Position numbers and translations under genes: made by a program. The notes beneath the pieces are model-generated. The model saw nothing but the letters and a program-made list of their open reading frames with translations, ran no database searches and was not told where the DNA came from. DNA of 64,000 nt, taken from Isoetes taiwanensis. Its lineage: Eukaryota > Streptophyta > Lycopodiopsida > Isoetales > Isoetaceae. How positions within the stretch are numbered: the first letter of the stretch is position 1; every line of letters begins with the position of its first letter. The stretch lies in contig JAJEKV010000082.1 in the NCBI GenBank assembly GCA_021234155.1, forward strand, positions 2,601,377 through 2,665,376, in the 5' to 3' direction. Below are positions 10,979 to 22,045 of the stretch, piece after piece.

Positions 10979-12659
10979 TGTGACGCTCCCTGAATATATA
11001 CGACCCCCGGCCGTATACATACGGGGACTTTCCCCTCCCATGGCGACCATCTCGCCATGAGCAGGGCCCTCCGTCTGACCCGGGCCATCTACGTAGAGAT
11101 GCTCGAGTGAAGGACACGGAGGTGTCATTCGGCCCACGCCTTCGATGGGCTCCTACGTCGCGGAAGCATGAATACAAGGTTAGCACACAGCATAAATCAT
11201 ATATAAATAACCACCACGAAGGGTGGCGCATCCATCCAAGTACCAACGGCAAAGAATATGCATCTAAACCTAAGAAAGCACCCCAAACCCCAGGTTCTAC
11301 CCCGGTTCAGACTCCTGTGAGGATGGACTGACGGCTCGATCTCAAGAGATCAGCAGACAGAGGTATAACCTGGCATTGGCTGGCATAGAACATCGGCTAG
11401 GGTTGTCCACTCCATCCGCCCCTCCTGTGCACACTTTGCAGATGAGTCCAATCATGCTATGGCATCACTATAGCCTTCCGGACACGCTTGGACTCAAGGT
11501 ATCACCCTTCGAGCCTACTACGAGGGGTTCATGAAGCCCGTCCGATGATGAGGCAGCCTGGGAAGCGTCCCCTTCGGGATCCACAGTGGTTCCATGGGTG
11601 AGCTAGAGAATACGTGCGCATCGGCGACCCCGCATCCGTGCAGGCGACTTACTCACCCTAAATCTACTCAAAGTGCAAGATGCTCCGCACGGATCACACC
11701 TCTACACCCAGGGAGTGTCGGACCCATACCAGGCCCCCTCGTGGCCGGCTATCGGGGCCTAGCCCACTGTAGGAGTCTCAGGAGCCTTTTATGTTCGTGC
11801 AAGACCTCATCCCCACTTCACCACTGTGTCCCTTGTTTGGTGCTAAGTCACCCCATAGCATCCACAACTCGGTGGTCTCTTGTACACAGGCCGCAATTAA
11901 TGGGAATATTACAGGGCTCTATCTAGGAGCATACTATCATACATGAGCTCAGAGGTCTCTACCCCCCTTAGTTCCCCCAATTTCCAGAGTAATACCATGC
12001 AAAGAACTATCAATCCATCCTTTAAGATCAAAACCAGAATCAGAATATAAAGAGAACTTACCTTTACAATCAAGGGTTAGCTCCTACGAGTAAAACACAG
12101 AGAGAATAGACAAAACAACGCAACAAGTGCCCAACAGGGGCGCTACCTTAGAATTCTCAAGCTACACTAACCACCCACCTGAGTTCCTGCTGGACCCATT
12201 ATCATTTGGTGCTTCCATCTTCCTGGGACTTGGTGCTCAGCTCTGGTTACACAGGTATAAGTGCTCTGGCAAAGGTGGCGCTCAGCTTGGCAAAGGTAGG
12301 CGCTCAGCTTGGCAAAGGTGGCGCTCAGCTTGGCAAAGGCAGGCGCTCAGCTTATCTTGGTCGATTATGGTTGATATGGGGGTGGTGATCCACCTTAATG
12401 GTTCAAAGTAGTATTCACCCTACTGGCCAATCGAGTTTGGCCAGGTGGCGCCTTCCCAAACCATAATTAACTTAATTATCCTTCTTAAATATTAATTCCT
12501 TAATTATAGGTTATTATCCTTAATCATTAAATTGGCATAGCTAATTTAATCCCTTTTAGGTCAACCCCCTAGGTTACCATACCCCATGGTGGCGTATCTA
12601 TACTAGGTGACGTGTCAATATATTTATACGTATACCATATAAATACTTGGAACGTCACA
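10979..12659. mobile_element. Solo LTR with target-site duplication
   Basis: The segment begins TGTGACGCTCCC and ends GGAACGTCACA, with TGTGACG/CGTCACA as terminal inverted repeat. It is flanked on both sides by the same five bases, TAAGC (10974-10978 and 12660-12664). A 5-bp duplication, TG...CA ends and a length of 1,681 bp identify a solo LTR left by recombination between the two LTRs of a full element. It is much more GC-rich and less decayed than the surrounding DNA. It contains TATATAAATA near 11199 and a 21/22-bp tandem repeat. Open frames inside (for example 11594-11926) are not convincing. The orientation is not certain. Confidence 0.9.
12268..12353 (+). repeat. Four tandem 21/22-bp repeats inside the solo LTR
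   Basis: Four head-to-tail copies of GGCAAAGGTGGCGCTCAGCTT (as units at 12268, 12289, 12311 and 12332) alternate 21 and 22 bp. The 22-bp form has one extra base giving TAGGCGC or CAGGCGC. Subrepeats of this kind are common in LTR U3 regions and can carry enhancer sites. Confidence 0.9.
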
Positions 12660-12664
12660 TAAGC

Positions 12665-14266
12665 ATCGAATTTCAATCATAATTTTTGAATAATGCCTCT
12701 TATATGTAATTGTTCCCTCTATTTTCACAATATAAGATAGAGCGATGATTTTCGCTTAATTGTCCCAAGTCCTTTTTTCTAACTTGGAAGCCATTGTTGC
12801 CTCAGGCGCTACTTGTAACAAAAGGTCAAAAGCAGAATACGAGGTCTTCATTTCCATGACGTTAAGGGCATGGCATTGGGATACCTGCTGACAGGGATTG
12901 GCAGATCCAATGCCATAGTTCCAACCTGCTAGAACGAATGAACCTAAGTTAAAGCTATCCAGTTTTGATGTAAAATCGATGACACATTTAAATCCATAAC
13001 CATAAATGAAATCAGTGGGCTTTCTACACCATGATCACCAAGCATGCACGTGGTCTGCATTTCCACATTCATTGCAATATATATAAGGCTAATTAAACGC
13101 GTGCCTGCTGAATTTACACCTTGTCTTGAACTGCAGTAATCTATATAGTAGATGTAGCCACCTAGACGCAAAGACTGAACCAACTGCTTTTAAATCACAT
13201 GAAATCTAGAAACAAATGCTGATGCACTCTCTACCTTATCAGGTAACAATTGATTCTTCAGGCAATAATTGATTTGTAAGCTTTGAACCACCGTACTTTG
13301 AGGCACCTTTCTGCACCACGGTGGACAGGAAACATAAACATGAACATCAAGTCATGCATCCAACAACTTCAGTAATATTTGATTTTAAAGTGAAGACTAG
13401 CTTTAGTAGCAGTTCCACAGATGATAAACTGCCTAAAAGACAAAAGTTGGGCTGCTGGAAATAGTATATATTGAAATTGAGACGGCATGGGATTGCCCCC
13501 TTTAGCACTTTACAAGGACCTGGAATAATTTAACGGGAATGTCCTATAGCCAATGAATTCAATTCCAAGACAATGCATAATCTGAATCTCAACCATAATG
13601 TCCTGCAAACCTAGTAGATATAGGGTTAGAATCATCATTTTGACAGAGATTTAGTAGTAGTCCAAAGCCAACAAATCCAAAGCAAAGAAATGCAATCCGA
13701 GTTGCAAATAATGCCAGATTCTAATAAACCTGCAGATAAGGACATGAATGGCAATATCAAACACACATACAAAGATATTCTTATTTGCTAACAAATGGCA
13801 TATCAAATGAACTTCAAACTAAAGTCTATTTGCTTCTGCCAGATCTGAAAGAAAATCCAACGAGCAAACAACAAATTCCTTGTCACATGTTATGTCCGCC
13901 CTTCTTGAATCATTCTGCAACATATTATGAGATATCAAAACATAGCAAATGAAGCAGCTAATTTAAAGCAGTTGAAAATTCAGGCACAAATATAGCCTTT
14001 TCAAAATATATACCTGCAGCAGACGTAAACACATTCTAAGACACTTTCTTATGAGAGGCAGAACATAACCTACTAACCGTGTTGAGGACATATATCCAGA
14101 AGAGGTGGAAAAAATAAATTGGGATCTCTTTCTGGCATGCAATTAAACAGCAAGACCTGATACAGCATAATGTATTTGCAAAACAAATTAAAGTTTCAGA
14201 GCCAGCAAAGAAAAGACATTGAATGAAATAGACATACAAATACATAACACAAATAGGCTTAGCGAC
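12665..14266. other. Intergenic DNA, no gene recognised
   Basis: AT-rich with no frame showing a recognisable domain. It lies downstream, in minus-strand sense, of the folylpolyglutamate synthase relic, so later exons of that gene could be decayed here, but I could not identify any. Confidence 0.5.
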
Positions 14267-14765
14267 CTGGCGCATCAAGGTAGTTCTTCCTTTGTCAGAA
14301 TCCCTTGAATCGCACCATCCAAAGACATCGGCTAATACCGCCGAGCAAAACCATTTCTTTCGCAACCTCCATGCTTTCTAGACTATGGGCTCCATCCAAG
14401 AAAAATGTCGGATCACCTCTTGGGCAATTTAAAGAACTGGGCAAAATATCATTTACAATTTGTGCCCCGCCTAATAGTTGTATATTTAATAAGCCCTTAA
14501 TATAAGGTTCGGTAGGCGCCTCTCTCTCATTTGCCTAGATGAAGAAAAAGGTAGTTCTCACCAGCCTCAAAAATCTGATCGAACATGAACCATGAATGAA
14601 AAAATTCACAACCTGGGGACTACTAACACTTTCCACCATATGAATATTTATTTGTTTCCTTCTTCGCTTTTGCCCGGGGAGTTACCGCAGTTCAGCGGCT
14701 AGACCTGCATTTATATCTTGATGGTGCGGGGACAATCCTAGCTTTAATTTCCTATCAACTTGCAA
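14267..14765 (-). pseudogene. FPGS: Folylpolyglutamate synthase (FPGS) fragment
   Basis: Two minus-strand exon-like pieces. The first, 14765 down to 14686, lies between a TTAG acceptor and a GCG|GTAACT donor and reads LKLGLSPHHQDINAGLAAEL, the segment before the ligase C-terminal domain. The second, 14470 down to about 14267, follows an ACAACTATTAG acceptor and reads GGAQIVNDI, then PTFFLDGAHSLESMEV. LDGAHS is the signature of folylpolyglutamate synthases, which add glutamates to folates. One base is missing after MEV, shifting the frame to KKWFCSAVLAD, and no exons for the ATP-binding N-terminal half are present. It is a relic of a duplicated or captured gene, not a working enzyme. Confidence 0.7.
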
Positions 14766-15172
14766 CTAAGATGCCCATGTACTGCATATCCCTCACCAAT
14801 AAATCAAAGCAAGACCTCGCCTTCTAAAACCAAATACACGAACTGGTTTTTATGGAGTATCTGAATTGATCTTAAGACATCTACAACTTTAGAAAGATGG
14901 CAGGCTCACTGAAAAATAAAAATTTACAAATCCTTTCCAGACTCTTTAACAAAACTTCCTTTACCTTATTTGCACCAACATCGGCGCTAACAAAATTGGA
15001 TATCCGATGATGAACAGGGCGAGGATTTTGTGCAATATTCTCAGCTTACTGTAGATTACTTCCACTCTCCTCTAAACTTGTTATTGGTAGATTAAATTCT
15101 TTACCCATCTCCATCGACTGGACCAGAAGCACGATATGGGTCTTCCGACTGCATACTGGTCGAGTTTTTTAC
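14766..15172. other. Unassigned DNA between FPGS relic and dispersed repeat
   Basis: No domain recognised on either strand. Upstream FPGS exons might be expected here on the minus strand, but none could be read. Confidence 0.4.
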
Positions 15173-15310
15173 CAGGTGACCGCCAGTTTACAGGAAATAA
15201 AAGGTTTTGAGCAGTCACAAGCATATCCTAGGGATATTCTAGCATATACCTAGGATATGCCAAAAGCCCACATAAACAAGGGTTTGCCCCCCTAGGGGCA
15301 ACCGAAAAAC
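15173..15310 (+). mobile_element. Dispersed SINE-like repeat, copy 1
   Basis: This region aligns over about 135 bp with 62971-63108 (reverse complement), and more loosely with 46906-47039 and 35282-35367. Shared words are CAGGTGACCG near the start, GAGCAGTCA, TTCTAGCATATACCTAGGAT, and a terminal hairpin TTGCCCCCCTAGGGGCAA followed by an A-rich tail. The A-rich tail with AAATAA repeats directly after it (15318-15353) is what a reverse-transcribed short element would leave. The family is not one I know by name. Confidence 0.7.
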
Positions 15311-15355
15311 ACAATAAATAAATACATGTAAATAAATAAATAAATAAACAAACAA
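15311..15355 (+). repeat. AAATAA simple repeat, tail of the dispersed element
   Basis: A-rich sequence with successive AAATAA/AATAAATA units directly after the hairpin end of the dispersed repeat. Such tails are typical of LINE-mobilised elements. Confidence 0.7.
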
Positions 15356-15665
15356 TTGTATAAGCACCATCCCATGCTATAATCAATGATCTATGGTGCC
15401 ATATTTTTCTTAGACAATGGTGTGCAGCATGAGTTATATGGTTGCCTCGTGGCTACAACATAGTTTTGGAAATATGTTTTGAAACAAGTGCTGCCAAAGA
15501 TAGGAAAGTGGTCACATGAAAAAGTCTTATTGTCGATTGTGAAAGTTTGAAAATGATGGTTGGTGTTTAAGCCGATGCTAAAGGAAATAGCTTGTTATGA
15601 GACTGTTGAGCTTTAGTGTAGAATCTCGTGTTCTATACCAGATGGTGATCTATTATTAGTCGATT

Positions 15666-15878
15666 ATGAGTTTTGGTGTTTATGCAGGTGAAGAGAATGT
15701 TAGTGACAATTCAGATGAGTTCAAAGGTCTGTTGTTTTCTGCTTTCATAGAATTAGATACAAACCCTGAAGAAGAAAGACGAGTTCAGGCTAAAAATGAC
15801 TATGAGAACTTCTTAAAGCCCACAAGCTACGGATTGAAAGAGGTAGGTGGAAGCGGCCGCAATTACAATGAAAGGTGA
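15666..15878 (+). CDS. Hypothetical open frame, 70 codons
   Basis: The frame reads GEENVSDNSDEFKGLLFSAF, then IELDTNPEEERRVQAKNDYE. It is acidic and protein-like, with a possible splice acceptor (ATGCAG|GTGAAG) near its start. It could be an internal exon of an unknown gene or a transposon fragment. I do not recognise a family. It ends close to a zinc-finger-like RT fragment. Confidence 0.3.
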   Translation: MSFGVYAGEENVSDNSDEFKGLLFSAFIELDTNPEEERRVQAKNDYENFLKPTSYGLKEVGGSGRNYNER

Positions 15879-16081
15879 GATTATGTGCATGTTGCCAGTT
15901 ACAGGCTATTGAATATGAAAACCATACACTTTTGAGATGTCCCGCTTTTGTGATGACCAGGAATCATTGTTTGACATTAGCATTACATTCCATGCTTTCA
16001 CAACTTCTCATAGCACCATTTGTGCATGATTTCATATTTGAGGTACTAGATGTGTGTCTTCAATTGCTGAGCCATCAGTAG
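15875..16081 (+). pseudogene. Non-LTR retrotransposon C-terminal zinc-finger-like fragment
   Basis: The frame begins RLCACCQLQAIEYENHTLLRC, giving a CxxC...HxxxxC arrangement similar to the zinc-binding region after the reverse transcriptase of LINE-type elements. The remaining residues (SQLLIAPFVHDFIFEVLDVC) look hydrophobic and structured. No reverse transcriptase lies upstream, so this is at most a 3' fragment of a truncated insertion. Confidence 0.4.
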
Positions 16082-17040
16082 TCACCTTGTACAAACTTAT
16101 TGATTACTGACTGTTTAGTATCATTATAGCTGCAAAGGTTTTTCCCTTGAAACTTTTCAAGGCAAGGTCTTTTTAGTCATAGTAGTAATGGTTGTACTAA
16201 TTGTATGGGTCCCATGGCCTATTGGTTTTTGTGGATGTTAAAAATTCTATTCTATTCTATTCTTTGATGCCTTGGAAATGACAAAACCCTCTACAAGAAG
16301 ATTCATGATCTTAGCGTTGCTCTTGATAAGAGTTTGTATGCAGTAGAGTGATGAAAATGTGAAGGTTTTTTACAAAGACAAATGAAGACGGAAAAGCTGC
16401 ACATCATATCCAGAACAGCTGCACACATAGCTACATATAATTATGCAAAACTTCAAAGCCAGAACAAAGTTCTTCATGCACTGAAAATGGAGGAACTAAG
16501 AGTATGACGTGTTTGATCCAAAAAAATCTGGTCTATACTTTACATATGTTTAAATAGAGTAACGCTTCTTATCTCAAGGTCCAAAACCTTAATTACTAGT
16601 TAAATAAAATATAAGACAATATCATACAGCCTTCATTTTCGTTGAGAACCCATGTTGAAATGTTGAAATAACAATTGGTGGTAAATTGGAAGATGCGTAA
16701 ACAGTAATTTATAGCACGCAAAATGAGAGGGAAAACAGAACCACGACGTGGAGGCCTCTGACTCGTCAAGATAAGGTAGCATATCCTTGGCCCTGCATTC
16801 TTTTTTTCTGCAACTGTATGTTAATCTGCCTCATTGTTCCGGATTGGCTTGCTGCACCATGCATGTAGTTTACTAGTTTTGAGCTGGTTGCTTTAAATGT
16901 CTGCAGCGTTGGTAAAATGTAGCTTCCATTGAGCTTGATTATCTATTAAAAACACTTGTGTGATTGACTTACTTGTTTCTGTTTATTAGACGATTCCGGC
17001 TCATAAACGTGGTTACTGAAGAGATAGGCAGATGTCAGAC
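16082..17040 (+). other. Upstream region of the HST gene, no gene recognised
   Basis: AT-rich sequence leading to HST. It should contain the promoter and 5' untranslated region, and possibly a 5' exon, but I cannot place a transcription start. A repeated TTCTATTCTATTCTTT word lies at about 16245-16263. Confidence 0.4.
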
Positions 17041-20000
17041 ATGATTTCTGCTAAGCTTCTGTCTCCATATTCGAATAAGCTTGCGTATCTTTCTTATTCG
17101 TGCTCTTCTAGAGAGGTTAGGAATTTGGTGCATAATTTCTGTTTCTCGTAATCAAGGACTTGATGGCATTTTAATTCCTTCAAAACACTTGCAGTGGCAC
17201 CAGGAAGGGAGCTTGAGAAGTCTACAGTTCACCAAACTAGAGGAAAGAAAGAACTGTAGCCCACAGCAAATCCGAGCATGCAAAAGACTCACGTCAAGGG
17301 TAATACCCTACCATGTCTTGACCGTGTATGTGAACACACTTGTTGTTTGTTCAACCAATGATGCATAGGAGGTGCTTGCTTCTTGTTTATTGTACAAATT
17401 GAGTAAAAAAAGTTAGTCAACAGAAAGACGCAGTATTACCTTCTAATTGTATTGATTACAACGGTTAATATATGTTGAATATGTCTGTTAACAGGTCCTA
17501 TGTTCTGCTAGCAGTCAACTGGATGATGCTGAAGTTAACAGAGAAAAAGAGGTGCATATTTCTTCTTCCACATTCGCTCCCTACTGAATACCAGAATGCC
17601 ATAGCCAAATTTGTAGGCGCAATGTCCAAGTCGTTATCATGCCAAAGAATTGATTGCCCAAACGATTCTAGAATCTATGTCAATAAAAGCTGACCATGGG
17701 CCCATACAACATCAAATTCCAGAACACATTGGTCATTGTGGAATTCACTAGGCACCTTTAGAAACTTCTATCAGTAATAACCACAAGTGTTCCGACACAA
17801 TATGCATATTAAGGGGCAAATGCATATGAAAGCTTGACATTCATTTGACTGCCTCTTACACTGATATATGCAAATAGGTCAGGTTTTTAACCTGCTATCT
17901 TTACTAGCCAGATAGATAAAGGCGCACAATCCGTTTCAACGAGGCTTCTACAGTTCCAAGATGCATTTTGGAGGTTTTTGCGTCCCCACACAATCAGGGG
18001 TACTGTGCTTGGATCATTGTAAGTTGCAGATTATCTTGTATGTTTCTATCCAATACTATATTCTTTTGGTGACTCTGTTGCAGAGCACTTGTGGCGAGGG
18101 CCCTGTTAGAAAATGCAGGTATGGTCAACTGGATGCTTCTTCCAAAAGCTTTGAGGGGTTTGCTAGCCCTTGTTTGTGGCAATGGTTACATTGTTGGCAT
18201 AAACCAAATCTACGACATTGAAATTGATAAGTACGCTCTGTACTTGTACCATATTAGACAAGTTTATTCAATACACTATGAAATGCTATTTATGTTTTCC
18301 TTATACAGTGTTGATTGGGTTTAAAGAACTGTTCTCTATGTGGTTTTGTGATTTTGTAGGATAAACAAACCGTTCCTGCCAGTAGCTGCTGGAGACCTGC
18401 CAATCTCAACAGCATGGGGTCTCATTGCGGCCCTCGCAGCACTGGGTATTGGAATTGTGGCAACCAATTTTGGTCCTCTTATTACATGTCTATATTCACT
18501 TGGTCTCTTCTTGGGGGCAATATATTCTGTTCCACCATTGCGGCTTAAGAGGTTCCCCGTTGCTGCCTTTATGATTATTTCTACGGTATACATTAGAAAA
18601 CATTCTTTTTACATATAATTTGGTATTTTTTTTTTTGGAAGAGGACGAGGAGGAGAGGAAGCCGAATGGGAAGGGGGAGATATGAAGTTTTTTTGTTTTG
18701 ATGTCTGGGTATGGGAAAATTTTTGGCATGAATTATTGATATCTTAGGTACATTCTGATTCAGGTCCGAGGTTTCTTGCTAAACTTTGGAGTGTATTATG
18801 CTACAAGGGCTTCATTGGGTCTTCCCTTTGAGTGGAGGTTAGTTGTGGAATGCAACTTGTCAGTCCTATTGTACTGTTTGAAAGCTGCTTGGCACTTAAC
18901 ACATCTTTAGATGTTCGAATGCAGCCCTCCTATTATCTTCATCACAATCTTTGTGACAATCTTCGCCACAGTAATTGCAATCACCAAAGATCTGCCAGAC
19001 ATTGAAGGGGATCTCAAGTATGTAGTTTGCTTATCCAGGATAAGTATCTGGCACAAAACTTATTGGTCCTGGTGTAGGTACAAAATCTCGACATTTGCAA
19101 CCAAACTTGGAGTCCGTAAGATCGCTTTTCTTGGAACCGCTCTCCTCCTCCTCAATTATGTTGGCGCAATTATTGCTGCAATTCGTATGCCTCAGGTAAT
19201 GCTATTCTACCCTAATCTCATAAGTAGGAATATCTTTGGAGTTCCAGCATGCGGGTATGCATCTATTGCAAGAGAGAAACAGGAGACGATGTTTTCTTCA
19301 TTGTATGATGTCTATAGGACTATGGGCAATTGGACTCTTGATCTAAACTGAGGGGTCAAATCCTTGTGCACTTTCCAAGTGGTAAGGACTTGCTCTTCAT
19401 ATCTTCAATCCCAATGCCGATCAGTATGTTTCTCACATTTCTACCATCTTACATGTGATTTTCTGTGCTGCACCTCAAACATTATTATGTCCTGGACTTT
19501 GCTGCCTTTAACATGTTCAACTTCTAAGAAAACAAAGCCTCAATTGGTGTATTTCATCACGTGATTAGAGGATGCTTATGTCCATGGATCATGGTTCATA
19601 CATTCTGCTTATGTGGTTAATTTTGCTGAAGGGAAAATAGGTGTGCCAATTCTAAACCCAGAAATTGTTTTTGTACAGGGTGTGTGTGATGTGCATTCGT
19701 GCTTTGTTTACATACCTTATGTGACCTTAACTACATTTTACAATTTACATAGGCATAAATGCAAAGTGATGCATATATGAGGGTTGGGGGTGGCAAAGAA
19801 GTAGTAGAGCAGTTAGCAGTATTTGTGATTCTTTATTTAGTCCACTCTAGTTTTAATTTCATGATTTTGTCTTTGTGGATAGACTTTTCGTCCAACAGTC
19901 ATGATTGCGGGGCATGGCATTTTGGCCCTTTCCTTGATATATCAGGTTAGCAAGTAAAGCTTTCTTAGTATTCCTACAATTAAATTTCATACACGTTTAT

Positions 20001-21776
20001 TTTTGTTGCAATTAGAGCCCTCAGGTATGAATGGTTTATTGAGTCCATAGAACACATACATATGGGGCAACAAAAGACCAAACACATTGCACTTAATAGT
20101 TGATGCATTATCTCACTCTTTGAAATACGGTCCATATACTAGTGAGGTTGAAGTATTTACTGGCGGATTGACTCATGTATAGGGGCTGGTCCATTTTGTA
20201 TTTTCCATAATTGTCCATGGTGTCCAATTGTTTCTTCTCACAGCCTTTGGATGATATTATTTCAAGGACATGCTGCTGTCTGTGAACAGCCTGAAATGCT
20301 AGTGTATGGTCAGACTAATTACTAATGATAACCTGTGGATTTATCAACACTGGGAACCTTTCATATTTACCTTAACAGCTTATGGTAATTGCTAGGAATT
20401 AACTGCATCTATTATATTATTTCAGGTCATGCTATTGGACTCTGCAAAATATACCAAGGTACGTCCTTCCAAACTAAGCATTTAGTCTAAGCAGTTTAGA
20501 CTTCCCTTGTTTATATGATAATCGTGACCTGAACAACTTAAGTTACAATGTGCCATGTTGAAACTAGTGTGCTCTCTGCTTATCCAGATTGGCTTGCCTT
20601 GTGAGGTACAACCATCCTTGACCATATCGTTTAGCATGTACATAACTTCCAAAGTACCAACATAAACAAAATCAAAAGATGGGAAATGAATCCACTTATA
20701 ATCTACACCTATAAACCCTCTCTGGAATTTCACGACTCATGACTCATCACATCGGCCTACTATATAAGCCAAAACCATTGGTCTCCACATTAGTAACTAT
20801 AACCAAACATGCTGTATTGTGGAATTGAAAAGATGGGGAATGTATCAACTTTGGATCTATGCCATGGAACACTCTTTATTATCTCTATGACACTATATTT
20901 TGTGGTTGGAACGAATGGGATGAACCAGTCTATACATCAATAATAATGCGCCATGCATCAGTTTTATGTGTGTGAGTTGTGGCAGTTGCAGAACCTGATA
21001 TTTGCAAGTTCATGGGGTGAGGGGATCAAGTATTTTAACTTCCCATTGATATGCCCCTATCATGCTATGTCCTAAAGCAGACACATGAAAGAGCTAAAAG
21101 ATGACATACCGAAAGGCAAATAACATTAGTTACCTAGAATCACTTTTCAATGTGACAAAACCTAGCATTCTGGGCTCATGGGAAAGTGAAGTTAATCTCT
21201 TCTACATTAATGAGAAGCATACAGAAAAAGTCATTTCAAGTATCTGATCTTGAAGAGAAAATTAGCAAAAATGAAAACAAATTTGGCCTAATAGGAGTGG
21301 AACTAGATGAGCAGTTGGCTGGAATCATGTGAAGAAAATCTCGGAAGAATTTACCAAAGCATTAATTCAATACTTGCTTCATTATGTGGTTTGGTCTGAC
21401 TATAGTTGCAAAGGAAGCTGATCTTATTTCATGAACTAAGTGTTAGGGATTGTTTGAATTGCCACGTAGTCTAACTAAGGTGATGTCGAGGCATCCAAGG
21501 TCCACTGTCCACATAGTCAGTTTGTTTTGTCTTTTTGCAGTTCCTTTTTTGTCTTTTTGCAGTTCCTTCTTGGTCAGTTTGCAGTTGGTTGTCTTCATCA
21601 AGAGCTTTGTCATTTCTGTCAAAAAGAAATGAAGATTGTCCATTTAACAAACGTGATTGTGGCGCCGTAGCAAATATTAATGCTTGTTTATTCTTCTCCA
21701 GGAGGCAATTGCGGCTTTCTATCGCTTCATTTGGAACCTGTTTTATGCAGAATATGCTATCTTCCCTTTCATTTAA
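17041..21776 (+). CDS. HST: Homogentisate solanesyltransferase, plastid (eleven exons)
   Basis: HST is a UbiA-family membrane prenyltransferase of the plastid envelope. It decarboxylates and prenylates homogentisate with solanesyl diphosphate, giving the plastoquinone-9 precursor. Exons: 17041?-17299, 17495-17551, 17912-18018, 18084-18230, 18360-18585, 18764-18837, 18925-19017, 19078-19195, 19883-19945, 20426-20458 and 21702-21776 (stop TAA). All ten introns have GT-AG ends and phases agree, giving about 417 residues. Recognisable parts are [19 protein letters not shown], the first Asp motif [57 protein letters not shown], the second Asp motif [22 protein letters not shown], and [10 protein letters not shown] at the end. 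These match HST rather than homogentisate phytyltransferase. Residues before about 90 look like a plastid transit peptide. The first methionine is uncertain: from ATG 17041 the frame hits a stop near 17150, one base out of register with the rest of exon 1, so there is either a single-base error or lesion, or an unseen 5' exon. Confidence 0.94.
19018..19077 (+). other. Very short HST intron (60 bp)
   Basis: Between exons 18925-19017 and 19078-19195. It starts GTATGT and ends TGTAG. Sixty bases is near the lower limit for plant introns, but both phases and the coded protein (EGD...ISTFATKLG) require it. Confidence 0.85.
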
Positions 21777-22045
21777 TCATATAAGTTTCTGACTCTATAT
21801 AGAAAGTGATAAGAAAAAAAAAAAACTTGCTTATGGGAATTAAGATTATTGTTTAGATATTTTTTGAAGCTCTGTTTAAATCTTTGTTAAAAGTTTGTGG
21901 ACATTTCAAAAGGTTAAAATTTAGAAGGAATAATCCAAAAGAATGTGCCATAAGGGTTGCAATCAAGTTTATTAGAATTTATGTCAATTTTTTGAGGTAC
22001 ATGAAATGGTAAAAGGAGTTGACAAAATACATCTACATGTCTAGA
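21777..22045. other. Downstream of HST, no gene recognised
   Basis: AT-rich; would include the HST 3' untranslated region. No clear second gene. It runs directly into the composite repeat array. Confidence 0.5.

Noticed and set aside
11594-11926. Protein-coding gene inside the solo LTR
   Set aside because: GC-rich LTR sequence gives long open frames by chance; the amino-acid pattern shows no domain and lies wholly inside the LTR borders.
12127-12411. Repeat-rich protein (QLGKGGAQLGKG-like)
   Set aside because: It is the translation of the 21/22-bp LTR subrepeats and is open in more than one frame.
15173-15310. Helitron 3' end
   Set aside because: A hairpin is present, but there is no CTRR terminus after it at the expected distance and the copies end in an A-rich tail.
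17041-21776. Homogentisate phytyltransferase (tocopherol) instead of HST
   Set aside because: Segments such as [25 protein letters not shown] and [13 protein letters not shown] are typical of the solanesyltransferase branch; the phytyltransferase has different residues at these positions.
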